DNA of 64,000 bases from Enterococcus larvae (GCF_017830045.1 NZ_JAEDXU010000004.1:1-64000), one strand, 5' to 3'. Counted from the stretch's first letter, positions 18,434-27,592 are shown. Notes: a model not told the origin generated them from the letters alone. Made by a program: numbers and translations.

Positions 18434-20581
18434 CTATCCTCTTTCTATTGCCGTAAGAATCGGCAGTTCTTGATCTGTATATTTTGGTTTACGCACGAGC
18501 ATGTAGATGATCCCCACAATCAAAGCACCTGCAAGGGCCGTCCCAAATCCAAAAGTTCCTTGTTCAAATACCACATGGCCGATTTGATAAATGATGAAGC
18601 TGACAACATATGCCAGTCCACATTGATAACCAATTGCTCCAGCCAGCCATTTCAGATCCGGCAGCTCCCGACGAATAGCTCCAATCGCAGCAAAGCAAGG
18701 GGCACATAATAAATTGAATGCCAAAAATGAATACGCAGCGACTGGCGTAAAGGCTGTTTGCAGCAAGCCCCAATACTCATAGCCATTTTCCGATACTTCT
18801 TCAAGATTCCCAAATAGGATACCAAATGTACCAATTACGTTTTCTTTAGCTACTAAACCAGTGATCGTTGCCACAGCACCACGCCAGTTCCCCCAACCGA
18901 GAGGAGCAAAAATTGGGGCAATCACTCGACCAAATCCAGCGAGAATACTGTTCTCCCCATCTGCTTCCTGTAAAGTAAAGGTGTATGTTGAGGTAAACCA
19001 GATAATGATACTGGAAACAAAAATAATCGTTCCAGCCTTTTTAGCAAAGGCTTTACTTCTATCATAAGAATAACGCAGAACATTTTTTACATGAGGCATA
19101 TGGTAAGCAGGAAGCTCCATGATAAACGGCGCTGGGTCTCCTGAAAATATCTTTGTTTTCTTCAAGGCAATCCCTGAAAGGACAATTGACCCGATGCCAA
19201 GGAAGTAAGCCGATGGTGATACCCAACTGCTATTTGGGAAAAAAGCACCGGCAATCAAAGCAATGATCGGCAATTTTGCAGAACAAGGCATGAAGGTAGT
19301 AACCATGATCGTCATATGACGGTCTTTTTCATTTTCAATCGTCCGACTCGCCATGATCCCAGGTACGCCGCAGCCCGTAGCAATCAACATTGGAATAAAG
19401 GATTTACCTGATAGTCCGAATTTTCTGAAAATCCGATCCATCACAAAAGCAATTCTTGCCATGTAGCCGCAATCTTCTAAAAACCCAAGACATAGGAACA
19501 GTACTGCTAACTGTGGAAGGAACCCTAAAACGGCACCGACACCGGCGATGATCCCATCAAGAATCAGGCTTTGCATCCAACCGGCAACCTGCCAGCTTTC
19601 AAGCAATGACTCGACTGTAGAAGGAATGATTGCACCAAACAATTCTTCATTGACCCAGTCTGTCATCATGACTCCGACCGTCTGAATAGAAAGATAGTAA
19701 ACGAGCCACATGATCAACGCAAAAATCGGTAATGCCAGCCAGCGATTTGTTACGATTCGGTCAATTTTATCACTGAGCTTCAATGTAATCTCATCTTTTT
19801 CAATCGCACATAAGGCGATAAGGCGAGCAATAAACTCATAACGTTCATTGATAACGATCGTTTCACTGTCATCTCCAAAAATCTTTTCAGTGATTTGGAT
19901 GATTTCTTCGATTTCTTTTTTCTGTTCAACACTTATTGCCAGCTTGTCTGAGATGTGTATATCTCGTTCAAATAGTTTGATACTATAAAATCTAGCCTGG
20001 CTCTTTGGTACGATGAAGCCAATCACTTCACTGATTTCATTTAATGCTGTTTCCAAGCGCTTGTCATACTGTGGATAATGAATTTCTTTTCTGCTGTTTT
20101 TTAACTGGATTGCCTTTTCTACCGCCTCATCCAGATTTCTCTTTTTGATTGCGCTGATCCCGATAGCTTCTGTATCCAAGCTGTACGCCAATTTTTCAAG
20201 ATTGATCTGTTTCCCGTTTTTCTCCACGATATCCATCATATTCAAACACAGCACAGTAGGTATACCTGATTCAATCAGCTGTGTAGTCAAATAGAGGTTA
20301 CGTTCAAGATTAGTGGCATCGATCACATTCAAAAGTACCTCCGGCTGTTCCTCAAGCAGATAGTCTCTGGCAATCACCTCTTCCGGTGTATAAGGAGATA
20401 AAGAATAAATTCCCGGTAAATCCTGAATCAAAATTGTTTTATCCTTTTTCCATTTTCCTTCTTTGCGTTCAACTGTGACCCCCGGCCAGTTCCCTACATA
20501 TTGATTGGCTCCTGTCAGTCCATTGAAGGCAGTTGTCTTCCCACTATTGGGATTTCCTGCTAATGCAACTTTACAACCCAT
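18434..20581 (-). CDS. feoB: Ferrous iron transport GTPase/permease FeoB
   Basis: A 715-aa Fe(II) transporter. The N-terminal G domain has G1 GNPNSGKTT (residues 9-17), G3 DLPG (about 54-57) and G4 NMMD (about 114). A helical regulatory domain (about 165-260) follows. The membrane part has two Gate-type repeats with Cys-containing motifs (GCGVPG, and MPCSAKLP) and a conserved AKENVIGTFG segment. Full length for a Gram-positive FeoB. It starts three bases after feoA stops. The Fur-like operator lies upstream of feoA. Confidence 0.97.
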   Translation of the reverse strand: MGCKVALAGNPNSGKTTAFNGLTGANQYVGNWPGVTVERKEGKWKKDKTILIQDLPGIYSLSPYTPEEVIARDYLLEEQPEVLLNVIDATNLERNLYLTTQLIESGIPTVLCLNMMDIVEKNGKQINLEKLAYSLDTEAIGISAIKKRNLDEAVEKAIQLKNSRKEIHYPQYDKRLETALNEISEVIGFIVPKSQARFYSIKLFERDIHISDKLAISVEQKKEIEEIIQITEKIFGDDSETIVINERYEFIARLIALCAIEKDEITLKLSDKIDRIVTNRWLALPIFALIMWLVYYLSIQTVGVMMTDWVNEELFGAIIPSTVESLLESWQVAGWMQSLILDGIIAGVGAVLGFLPQLAVLFLCLGFLEDCGYMARIAFVMDRIFRKFGLSGKSFIPMLIATGCGVPGIMASRTIENEKDRHMTIMVTTFMPCSAKLPIIALIAGAFFPNSSWVSPSAYFLGIGSIVLSGIALKKTKIFSGDPAPFIMELPAYHMPHVKNVLRYSYDRSKAFAKKAGTIIFVSSIIIWFTSTYTFTLQEADGENSILAGFGRVIAPIFAPLGWGNWRGAVATITGLVAKENVIGTFGILFGNLEEVSENGYEYWGLLQTAFTPVAAYSFLAFNLLCAPCFAAIGAIRRELPDLKWLAGAIGYQCGLAYVVSFIIYQIGHVVFEQGTFGFGTALAGALIVGIIYMLVRKPKYTDQELPILTAIERG

Positions 20582-20584
20582 TCC

Positions 20585-21052
20585 CTACCCCTCTTTCTTT
20601 ACCAGTACCAGTTCCGCTTCATTTTTTCTAAGTGTCAGTTCATATCCCCTAACGTTGATTTCGATTGGATCTCCTAAGGGTGCTCTTTTGCGAACCAGCA
20701 GTTCTGCATTTCTCGTTAGCCCCATATCCATCAAGCGGCGACGAACTGCGCCCTTTCCGTAGACACTGACTACCTTTGCACGTTCACCAACCTCCAAAAG
20801 ATCTAAAGACAGCCAGCTTTCTTCAACTTCTGCCTCTTCACTGACCATGATTTGTTTTAAAATGGCATTATCCAACGCAAGTCTGGTATTGTGTAGGACA
20901 ACGATACCATTCCCTTTTTCATAGCTGGCCAATGCAACCTTCGTTCCCGCCAACAAACCTAAATCATTCAAGTGACGTCTTGTATCCTCTGGAACATCCA
21001 TCGTTTTTACTGTGTATACCTTGTTCAGTTTCGCACCGGTCAAAGCAATCAT
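20585..21052 (-). CDS. feoA: FeoA with two fused SH3-like domains
   Basis: A 155-aa cytoplasmic partner of FeoB. Typical FeoA is about 75-80 aa; this one holds two FeoA-like units. The first has DVPEDTRRHLNDLGLLAGTKV (about 18-38), and the second has GKGAVRRRLMDMGLTRNAEL (about 99-118). Fusion or tandem FeoA proteins are common in lactic bacteria. The start is the ATG at 21052, preceded by AGAAGGAGG; the longer frame would need a TTG lying upstream of that ribosome-binding site. First gene of feoA-feoB-small protein. Confidence 0.93.
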   Translation of the reverse strand: MIALTGAKLNKVYTVKTMDVPEDTRRHLNDLGLLAGTKVALASYEKGNGIVVLHNTRLALDNAILKQIMVSEEAEVEESWLSLDLLEVGERAKVVSVYGKGAVRRRLMDMGLTRNAELLVRKRAPLGDPIEINVRGYELTLRKNEAELVLVKKEG

Positions 21053-21184
21053 GCGCAGCCTCCTTCTTTTTAGCAAAATCCAGTTCAGTTTCTTCTATAT
21101 ATAGTGTTCATTATTTCCAAATTTTCAGGACAAAATAAAGTAGTCCGAACTTGTGAAAAAGTTTCAACCCACCCTCAACGAAAA

Positions 21185-21199
21185 TGAGAATCATTATCA
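21185..21199. promoter_or_regulatory. Fur-box-like operator upstream of feoAB
   Basis: TGAGAATCATTATCA matches the Fur 7-1-7 consensus TGATAATNATTATCA in 14 of 15 positions. It lies about 130 bp before the feoA start codon and over 340 bp from nrdH, so feo repression by iron-loaded Fur is the natural reading. Which Fur-family paralogue (Fur, PerR, Zur) binds is not settled by sequence. Confidence 0.75.
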
Positions 21200-21298
21200 A
21201 TAAGAATACTCCTAGAATCAAGGCTTGTCAATGTTATTTCCCATGAAAACTGAGGAAAAAAAACCTAACCAAAAAAATAGTGTCCCCACAAAAACACA

Positions 21299-21314
21299 CC
21301 ACTATATCTTGTAT
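21299..21314. promoter_or_regulatory. Candidate distal NrdR box
   Basis: CCACTATATCTTGTAT fits the conserved core of the 16-bp NrdR box (C-w-A-t-A-T-n-T-w-G) at all fixed positions. It shares its leading CCA with the second site. It lies 164 bp upstream of that site, unlike the usual close pairing, so it is a weaker candidate. Confidence 0.4.
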
Positions 21315-21462
21315 TCTTAACCACTGAATTTCAACGGGAAAAAAATTTATTTGTCCTATTTATAAACTGAAAATCTGTCGTTTTCCTACTCAAACTCTTG
21401 TAGCCATTGGTTTTCACAAAAATTAAAAAAACACAAACCATGGTGTCTGACGATAAAAACAA

Positions 21463-21478
21463 CCACAATATGTAGTGC
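21463..21478. promoter_or_regulatory. Candidate NrdR box next to the nrd promoter
   Basis: CCACAATATGTAGTGC agrees with the NrdR consensus acaCwAtATaTwGtgt in nearly all core positions. It ends eight bases before the -35 hexamer of the nrdH promoter, a position fit for repression. Confidence 0.6.
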
Positions 21479-21485
21479 CTAAGTG

Positions 21486-21513
21486 TTGACATTTTTCTAA
21501 AGAGATTTATACT
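21486..21513 (+). promoter_or_regulatory. Sigma-A promoter of nrdHIEF
   Basis: A consensus -35 TTGACA (21486-21491) and TATACT -10 (21508-21513) are separated by 16 bp. Transcription would begin about 25 bp before the ribosome-binding site GAGGGGG (about 21532) of nrdH. This is the clearest promoter in the window. Confidence 0.85.
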
Positions 21514-21546
21514 AGTGAATGTAGATTAAACGAGGGGGACAAAACA

Positions 21547-21771
21547 ATGAACGTAAAAATCTTTTCTAAAAATAACTGTATCCAATGCAACATGGCGAAA
21601 CGCTTTTTAAATGAGAATCATATTCCTTATGAGGAAGTTAATATCGATAGTCAGCCTGAAATGATCGACTGGCTAAAAGAACAAGGATTCCAAAGCGTAC
21701 CAGTTATTACTTCTGATGCAGCAACAGTTGTTGGATTCCGTCCTGACCAATTAAAACAATTGGCTAACTGA
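21547..21771 (+). CDS. nrdH: Glutaredoxin-like NrdH
   Basis: A 74-aa thioredoxin-fold electron donor that reduces class Ib ribonucleotide reductase. The redox motif is C-I-Q-C in NNCIQCNMAKRFL (residues about 10-22). The cis-Pro segment FQSVPVIT and the C-terminal VVGFRPDQL are characteristic of NrdH. First gene of the operon, with a strong ribosome-binding site and its own sigma-A promoter. Confidence 0.95.
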   Translation: MNVKIFSKNNCIQCNMAKRFLNENHIPYEEVNIDSQPEMIDWLKEQGFQSVPVITSDAATVVGFRPDQLKQLAN

Positions 21772-21773
21772 TT

Positions 21774-22151
21774 ATGAAAATAGTCTATTTTAGTGTGACG
21801 GGACAAACGAGACGCTTTATAAAAAAATTGGATTTGCCAGCTTATGAAATTGAGCCTGCGAATCCTTTTTTTGAGATAAATGAACCGTTTATACTGGTTG
21901 TTCCTACGTATGATATAGAAATCACGGAAGTCGTGAATGACTTTTTGGACCATAAAAGTAATAAAGACTATCTTCAAGCTGTAGCAGGCGGCGGCAACCG
22001 GAACTTTGCGGAGCTGTTTGTCTACACAGCGAAAGATATTGCAAGAGATTATCATGTGCCGTTAGTATTCTCCTTTGAGTTCAGCGGTACAACTGAAGAT
22101 GTTGAATCCTTTAAGAAAGTAGTGAGTGAAATTGAGTCTAAAAGAAATTAA
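21774..22151 (+). CDS. nrdI: Flavodoxin-like NrdI
   Basis: A 125-aa flavoprotein that generates the oxidant needed to assemble the Mn(III)2-tyrosyl radical in NrdF. The FMN phosphate loop is SVTGQTRRF (residues 7-15), and the flavin-side loop is AGGGNRNFAE (about 66-75). It begins two bases after nrdH and its end overlaps the nrdE start by about 20-26 bases. Confidence 0.94.
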   Translation: MKIVYFSVTGQTRRFIKKLDLPAYEIEPANPFFEINEPFILVVPTYDIEITEVVNDFLDHKSNKDYLQAVAGGGNRNFAELFVYTAKDIARDYHVPLVFSFEFSGTTEDVESFKKVVSEIESKRN

Positions 22152-24291
22152 AGATGTTAGCTATTTTAAATTAAATAATGAAATCAATCGTCCGGTCAAT
22201 GGACAAATCCCACTGAATAAGGACCAGGAAGCCTTGAAGGCTTTTTTTAATGAAAATGTTCTACCTAATACAAAGAAATTTGCTAACGCGGCAGAAAAGA
22301 TTCAATATCTAACTGAAAATGAGTATATCGAAAAGCCATTTATTCAAAAATATTCTACAGCATTTATCGAACAGCTTTACCAGTTTCTTGATGAACAGAA
22401 TTTCCAATTCAAGTCTTTCATGGCTGCATATAAATTCTATTCTCAATATGCCTTGAAAAACAATGCCGGAACAGAATACCTTGAAACCTACGAAGATCGT
22501 GTGGCTTTCAATGCGTTGTATTTTGCAGATGGAAATGAAGAACTAGCACTGACTTTAGCAGATGAAATGATTCACCAGCGTTACCAACCGGCGACACCAT
22601 CTTTCTTAAATGCCGGAAGACAACGTCGTGGAGAACTGGTTTCTTGTTTCTTGATCCAAGTAACAGATGATATGAACAGTATCGGACGTTCCATCAACTC
22701 AGCTCTACAGCTTTCACGTATTGGCGGCGGTGTGGGTATCACACTTTCCAACCTTCGTGAGGGTGGCGCTCCAATCAAGGGGTACGAGGGCGCTGCCAGC
22801 GGTGTCGTTCCTGTTATGAAACTGTTCGAAGACAGCTTCAGTTATTCTAATCAACTTGGCCAACGTCAAGGTGCCGGTGTTGTGTACCTGAATGTTTTTC
22901 ATCCGGATATCGAGATGTTCCTATCTACTAAGAAAGAAAATGCCGACGAAAAAATTCGCGTAAAAACTCTCTCTTTAGGTGTTCTGGTTCCAGATAAATT
23001 TTATGAGTTGGCACGTAAGAACGAAGAGATGTACTTATTTAGCCCATATAGTGTTGAAAAAGAATACGGTGTGCCATTCTCTTATGTTGATATTACTGAA
23101 GAGTATGACAACCTAGTTGCTAATCCAAATATCCGTAAAAAGAAAATCAAAGCCCGTGATCTTGAAAATGAAATTTCTAAATTACAACAAGAATCCGGTT
23201 ATCCTTATATCGTCAATATCGATACAGCGAACAAGCAAAATCCTATTGACGGCAAAATCATCATGAGTAACCTATGTTCAGAAATCCTACAAGTGCAGAC
23301 TCCTTCTGTTATCAATGGAAAGCAAGAATATGAAGTTCTTGGAACAGATATCAGCTGTAACTTAGGTTCAACAAATATCGTGAACTTGATGGAAAGCCCT
23401 GATTTTGGTAAATCTGTTCGTGCCATGACACGTGCGCTGACCTTTGTTACAGATTCATCTGAAATCGATGTTGTTCCTACGATTCAAAACGGCAACAAGC
23501 TTAGTCATACAATCGGTTTAGGCGCAATGGGGCTGCATACCTTCTTTGCTAAAAACCATATGATGTACGGTTCTAAAGAATCCTTGGATTTCACAAATGT
23601 ATACTTCATGCTGTTGAACTACTGGACTTTAGTAGAAAGCAACAACATTGCAAAAGAATACAAGAAATCCTTCCATAATTTTGAGAAATCAGCTTACGCA
23701 GACGGTACTTACTTTGATAAATACATTGACGGAAGCTTTGTTCCTCAATTTGATAAGGTAAAAGAATTATTTGGCGATATCTTTATTCCGACTGCCGAAG
23801 ATTGGAAAAACTTGCAAGAAGCTGTAATGAAGGATGGTTTGTATCATCAAAATCGTTTAGCTGTTGCACCAAACGGTTCTATCTCTTATATCAATGATAC
23901 TAGTGCCAGTATCCACCCAATCACACGGATGATTGAAGAACGCCAAGAAAAGAAAATCGGTAAAATCTATTATCCAGCTGCTTATCTGGCAAATGATACG
24001 ATTCCATACTATACTTCTGCTTACGATATGGATATGCGTAAAGTGATCGATGTATATGCAACTGCTCAGCAGCATGTGGATCAAGGAATGAGCTTGACCT
24101 TGTTCATGCGTTCAGAAATGCCGGAAGGCCTTTACGAGTGGAAAGACGGAACAAAACAAACAACCAGAGACCTGAATATCCTGCGTCATTATGCTTTCCA
24201 TAAAGGCGTTAAATCAATCTATTATGTACGGACCTTTACAGAGGACTCCGAGGAAATCGGAAGCAATCAATGTGAAAGCTGTGTGATTTAA
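22132..24291 (+). CDS. nrdE: Class Ib ribonucleotide reductase large subunit NrdE
   Basis: About 719 aa; reduces ribonucleoside diphosphates. Visible features: N-terminal SYFKLNNEINRPVNGQIP; the active-site Cys in ELVSCFLIQV and its partner in SNLCSEIL; NLGSTNIVNL; and the C-terminal redox pair in QCESCVI that is re-reduced by NrdH. There is no N-terminal ATP-cone, as usual for class Ib. Start: I prefer the TTG at 22132 (MSLKEIKD, the typical family N-terminus). A GTG at 22126 is in frame and possible. Both lie inside nrdI, and the ribosome-binding site is weak, so coupling is likely. Confidence 0.95.
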   Translation: MSLKEIKDVSYFKLNNEINRPVNGQIPLNKDQEALKAFFNENVLPNTKKFANAAEKIQYLTENEYIEKPFIQKYSTAFIEQLYQFLDEQNFQFKSFMAAYKFYSQYALKNNAGTEYLETYEDRVAFNALYFADGNEELALTLADEMIHQRYQPATPSFLNAGRQRRGELVSCFLIQVTDDMNSIGRSINSALQLSRIGGGVGITLSNLREGGAPIKGYEGAASGVVPVMKLFEDSFSYSNQLGQRQGAGVVYLNVFHPDIEMFLSTKKENADEKIRVKTLSLGVLVPDKFYELARKNEEMYLFSPYSVEKEYGVPFSYVDITEEYDNLVANPNIRKKKIKARDLENEISKLQQESGYPYIVNIDTANKQNPIDGKIIMSNLCSEILQVQTPSVINGKQEYEVLGTDISCNLGSTNIVNLMESPDFGKSVRAMTRALTFVTDSSEIDVVPTIQNGNKLSHTIGLGAMGLHTFFAKNHMMYGSKESLDFTNVYFMLLNYWTLVESNNIAKEYKKSFHNFEKSAYADGTYFDKYIDGSFVPQFDKVKELFGDIFIPTAEDWKNLQEAVMKDGLYHQNRLAVAPNGSISYINDTSASIHPITRMIEERQEKKIGKIYYPAAYLANDTIPYYTSAYDMDMRKVIDVYATAQQHVDQGMSLTLFMRSEMPEGLYEWKDGTKQTTRDLNILRHYAFHKGVKSIYYVRTFTEDSEEIGSNQCESCVI

Positions 24292-24337
24292 CAGAGGCTG
24301 TTTACGATACATCCTCCAACTATCACAACCTCTGAGA
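24292..24337 (+). promoter_or_regulatory. Intercistronic hairpin between nrdE and nrdF
   Basis: CAGAGGCTGT just after the nrdE stop pairs (one G-U) with ACAACCTCTG, enclosing about 25 bases. There is no T tract, so it is probably an mRNA processing or stability element rather than a terminator. The AGAGGCTGT end resembles the intergenic repeat at 46.33 kb. Confidence 0.5.
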
Positions 24338-24354
24338 AGAAAGGAAGAAAATAA

Positions 24355-25317
24355 ATGGCAACTTATTATGAAGCGATCAACTGGAATGCGATCGAAGATA
24401 TTATCGATAAATCAACTTGGGAAAAACTGACTGAGCAATTCTGGCTGGATACCCGTATTCCACTATCTAATGATTTGGATGACTGGCGTACCTTATCTGA
24501 CTTAGAAAAGCAGACTGTCGGTTATGTATTCGGCGGACTGACATTGCTGGATACTGTCCAGTCCGAAAGCGGTATGGATCAATTAAGAAAAGACGTACGT
24601 ACGCCCCATGAGGAAGCTGTGTTGAACAATATCCAATTTATGGAATCTGTTCATGCAAAGAGCTACTCCTCTATCTTCAGCACCTTGAATACAAAAAAAG
24701 AGATTGAAGATATTTTTGAATGGACGAATACAAATGTTTACCTGCAGAAAAAAGCAGAACGTATCAATGAAATCTATAAAAACGGCACACCGTTAGAGAA
24801 AAAAATTGCCAGTGTTTTTCTGGAAACATTCCTTTTCTATTCAGGTTTTTACACACCTCTTTATTATCTGGGGAATAACAAGCTGCCAAACGTAGCGGAA
24901 ATCATCAAGCTGATCATCCGTGACGAATCTGTTCACGGTACGTATATCGGCTACAAATTCCAACTGGGCTTCAACGAGCTTCCAGAAGAAGAACAGGAAA
25001 CAATGAAGGCTTGGATGTATGACCTTCTTTATGAACTATATGAAAATGAAGAACGTTATACCGAAGAACTATATGATGGACTTGGTTGGACAGAAGAGGT
25101 TAAAACCTTCCTTCGCTATAATGCCAATAAGGCATTGATGAACCTTGGAATGGACCCTATGTTTGGGGATACTGCCAATGATGTCAATCCGATCGTTATG
25201 AACGGACTATCTACCGGCACCAGCAATCATGACTTCTTCTCTCAAGTAGGAAATGGCTACCTGCTTGGACAAGTAGAAGCAATGAAGGATGAGGATTACC
25301 TCATTGGGTTAGACTAA
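24355..25317 (+). CDS. nrdF: Class Ib ribonucleotide reductase small subunit NrdF
   Basis: A 320-aa dimetal radical subunit. The family signature is present: WNAIEDIIDKSTWEKLTEQFW near the N-terminus, the first metal helix with QSESGMDQL, FMESVHAKSYS carrying Glu and His ligands, and IRDESVHGTYIG with the second Glu/His set. It ends in a VEAMKDEDYLIGLD-type tail. AAAGGAAG precedes the ATG. Last gene of nrdHIEF, closed by a strong terminator. Confidence 0.96.
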   Translation: MATYYEAINWNAIEDIIDKSTWEKLTEQFWLDTRIPLSNDLDDWRTLSDLEKQTVGYVFGGLTLLDTVQSESGMDQLRKDVRTPHEEAVLNNIQFMESVHAKSYSSIFSTLNTKKEIEDIFEWTNTNVYLQKKAERINEIYKNGTPLEKKIASVFLETFLFYSGFYTPLYYLGNNKLPNVAEIIKLIIRDESVHGTYIGYKFQLGFNELPEEEQETMKAWMYDLLYELYENEERYTEELYDGLGWTEEVKTFLRYNANKALMNLGMDPMFGDTANDVNPIVMNGLSTGTSNHDFFSQVGNGYLLGQVEAMKDEDYLIGLD

Positions 25318-25323
25318 TAGTTA

Positions 25324-25367
25324 AAAGACGAGGGTTTGGAAGTAATTTCCAAACCCTCGTCTTTCTT
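25324..25367 (+). terminator. nrdF terminator
   Basis: A perfect 18-bp inverted repeat, AAAGACGAGGGTTTGGAA and its complement, is separated by about four bases and followed by CTTTCTTT. It is a textbook intrinsic terminator, with A-rich sequence on the other side as well. Confidence 0.9.
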
Positions 25368-25373
25368 TAAAAA

Positions 25374-25412
25374 AACAGGACTGTGACATAAATATGCCGC
25401 AGTCCTTTAAAA
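25374..25412 (-). terminator. Terminator of the AI-2E-family permease gene
   Basis: AGGACTG (25378-25384) pairs with CAGTCCT (25400-25406), with ACAT/ATG pairing inside. On the minus strand it is followed by a T tract. The CTGTGACATAA arm resembles the ends of the intergenic repeat at 46.3-46.4 kb. Confidence 0.7.
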
Positions 25413-25442
25413 CTGAATAAACAGTATACCAAAGTCCGCTTG

Positions 25443-26549
25443 CTATTTTTCTATTTCAATCGAACTTTCTTTTCTAAGCATGTAGATTTTACGAATATTC
25501 AATACCAACGTTTTGATGACTGCATAAACTGGGATACAGATCAACATTCCAATGATCCCGCCAATACTTCCTGCCGCAATCAACACTAAAATAATCGTTA
25601 ACGGATGGATACTTAACGACTTACCCATCAATAACGGTTTGATCAAATTGCCGTCTAATTGTTGGATAACCAGTATCGCAATCGCTCCATACAATGCCTG
25701 TAATGGAGAAACAAAGATACCAACTAAAATAACAGGGACCGCACCAATAAATGGACCCACATAAGGAATGATATTCGTCACTCCGCAGAACACTGCCAAA
25801 AGCAGGCTATAAGGGTAATTCAACACGGACAATGCAATAAAGCTCATGATCCCTATGATCAACGCATCCAAAATCGTACTGCTAATGTAAGCTGATAATG
25901 TCTGGTTCATTTCCTGTACCGTATCACGGAGCTCTTTTCGAATACTTTTCGGAAAGAATTTAGACACCGCATCCAGAAACTTATGCCCATCCTTGAACAT
26001 AAAGAATAGAATAAACGGAACTGTAAAGAGTAAAACAAAGAATTTCATCAATGCCCCTACAATTGTTGATAGACTATTCGTGACCCCAACGATCGCAACA
26101 TTCAGGATATTACTGATTGTTATGTTTGCCTGTGCCAGTTCTTCTTGGAGATTGAAGCTTCTCAACTCTTCCCTCTGACTCAAATCAACCAGCCACTTAT
26201 TGATTCCTTCCGCATACATCGGAATTGATTCACTCAATTCAAAAAACTGGTTAACCAGCTGCGGCACCACATTCATGATAACCAAGGCAACCAAGATGAC
26301 CAATACAATCAAGCTGATGAAGAATCCTACCAACCTCGGCACCTTATGCTTTTCCAGAAGCACAACAATTGGATCAAACATGTAATAAAAGAAGCCTGCT
26401 ATCAGCAGAGGTAAAAACAACGCCGAAACCATACCAATAACTGGTGCAAAAATATTCGGCATCTGCATCAAAAAGAACACACCAATAATTGTCAAAACTA
26501 TTTCCACTGTCCAAAAAAGTAATTTGGACTGCTTAAATAAAGACCTCAT
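25443..26549 (-). CDS. AI-2E family (UPF0118) membrane permease
   Basis: A 368-aa protein with paired N-terminal helices (about 12-60), an extracytoplasmic helical section (about 95-150), and a C-terminal membrane block. That block contains YVGPFIGAVPVILVGI and the conserved QLDGNLIKPLLMGKSLSIHPL. These are hallmarks of the AI-2E/UPF0118 family, whose members include exporters of small molecules and Na+(Li+)/H+ antiporters. The family name does not prove AI-2 export. GAAGGG lies before the ATG. Monocistronic by its own terminator. Confidence 0.88.
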   Translation of the reverse strand: MRSLFKQSKLLFWTVEIVLTIIGVFFLMQMPNIFAPVIGMVSALFLPLLIAGFFYYMFDPIVVLLEKHKVPRLVGFFISLIVLVILVALVIMNVVPQLVNQFFELSESIPMYAEGINKWLVDLSQREELRSFNLQEELAQANITISNILNVAIVGVTNSLSTIVGALMKFFVLLFTVPFILFFMFKDGHKFLDAVSKFFPKSIRKELRDTVQEMNQTLSAYISSTILDALIIGIMSFIALSVLNYPYSLLLAVFCGVTNIIPYVGPFIGAVPVILVGIFVSPLQALYGAIAILVIQQLDGNLIKPLLMGKSLSIHPLTIILVLIAAGSIGGIIGMLICIPVYAVIKTLVLNIRKIYMLRKESSIEIEK

Positions 26550-26797
26550 TTAACCAAACCCTTCTCATACCAAAATATATAAATTTTTTTCTGAAGAAAT
26601 GTCTCCTATTTTCCCTAAACTCGGCACTACATTTTCGTGAGCAGAAGAACTAATAGAAGTTACATAGCTTCATTCTATCATTATACTCTGTTATAAAATA
26701 CGCCTTCTATCATATTTTCAGCACTGTTTATAAAAATTTATGATTTCTTACAGCATAACAAAAAACAACTTTGCTGCTGGTTTTTTTCAGAAAAAAA

Positions 26798-26830
26798 GAG
26801 CAGGTCTCTTCTTTCAAGATCCCTCTGCCC
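26798..26830 (-). terminator. Candidate terminator of the tyrosine phosphatase gene
   Basis: GAGCAGGTCT and the partly complementary GATCCCTCTGCCCC form an imperfect stem. The preceding A7 gives a T tract on the minus strand, 16 bases past the stop codon at 26846. Confidence 0.5.
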
Positions 26831-26845
26831 CTTAATCCTTCGCTT

Positions 26846-27592
26846 TTATTCAGCGTACATTTGACGTAATAATTGGATATCACTTTGGCTAAGCTTCAGA
26901 ATATCCTGTGTATATTTTTCAATGCCTCCAAAATTTTGATCTACTAGCTGATAGGCATAATCCAGATAATCTTTCTTCACTTCCATTGCTACCTTGATAC
27001 CAGCCAACTGCTCCGGACGCATCCCCTTAGCTGCAGCTTCAGCTAAGAATAGTTCATTTGGTTTCTGACGCTGTACATTGGTTTCCAAGTAATCTCTATA
27101 GATTGCCTCTTTCGGTACCTCTAACAGCTCTAACGTCAAAGCTGCAGCAACTCCGGTACGGTCTTTTCCTGCAAAGCAATGGAACAGCACACTTCCCTTT
27201 TCTGTTGAAAGCAGCTCATGGAAATATTGACGATATCCCTTTTGAGCACCTGCATTAAGAATCAGATTCTCATAGATTTCCATCATATGACGATCAACTG
27301 CACCAATATCAGATACATCAAACAGATCTTCCAAGCTGGCATCATGATGAACTTCCTTCATGATATCGATCCATTCATAAGCCACATTATCCAGTTCATC
27401 ATCTGGTCGAGTGCTGATTTCCTTCTCTCCACGCAAATCGATGATTTTTACCAGTTCATGGGTTTGGAGCGCATCCAAACTTTTCTCATCCAGCTGATAA
27501 ACCTCTCCTGAACGCAACAGTCGGTTGTGCTTCACTGTTTTACCTACATTGGTTTTGATACCGCCCAATTCTCTAAAATTCGCTAAATTCAT
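26846..27592 (-). CDS. LipA-type tyrosine/lipid phosphatase
   Basis: A 248-aa cytoplasmic phosphatase. The N-terminal NFRELGGIKT motif and the P-loop HCFAGKDRTG (about 143-152, C-x5-R) place it in the dual-specificity Y_phosphatase3 group, related to Listeria LipA and mycobacterial PtpB. Residues after Arg (TGVAAALTLELL) fit the family helix. It could act on phosphotyrosine or phosphoinositide-like substrates. A link to the CpsD kinase 16 kb away is only speculation. AGGAGGAG precedes the ATG. It lies ten bases after the MgtC-like gene, so the two are probably co-transcribed. Confidence 0.87.
   Translation of the reverse strand: MNLANFRELGGIKTNVGKTVKHNRLLRSGEVYQLDEKSLDALQTHELVKIIDLRGEKEISTRPDDELDNVAYEWIDIMKEVHHDASLEDLFDVSDIGAVDRHMMEIYENLILNAGAQKGYRQYFHELLSTEKGSVLFHCFAGKDRTGVAAALTLELLEVPKEAIYRDYLETNVQRQKPNELFLAEAAAKGMRPEQLAGIKVAMEVKKDYLDYAYQLVDQNFGGIEKYTQDILKLSQSDIQLLRQMYAE

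Noticed and set aside
21651-22055. 134-codon minus-strand frame opposite nrdH/nrdI
   Set aside because: Shadow of two clear genes in the nrd operon.
25443-26549. A dedicated AI-2 exporter for quorum sensing
   Set aside because: The family name is historical and members transport different substrates; no luxS or lsr gene is nearby.
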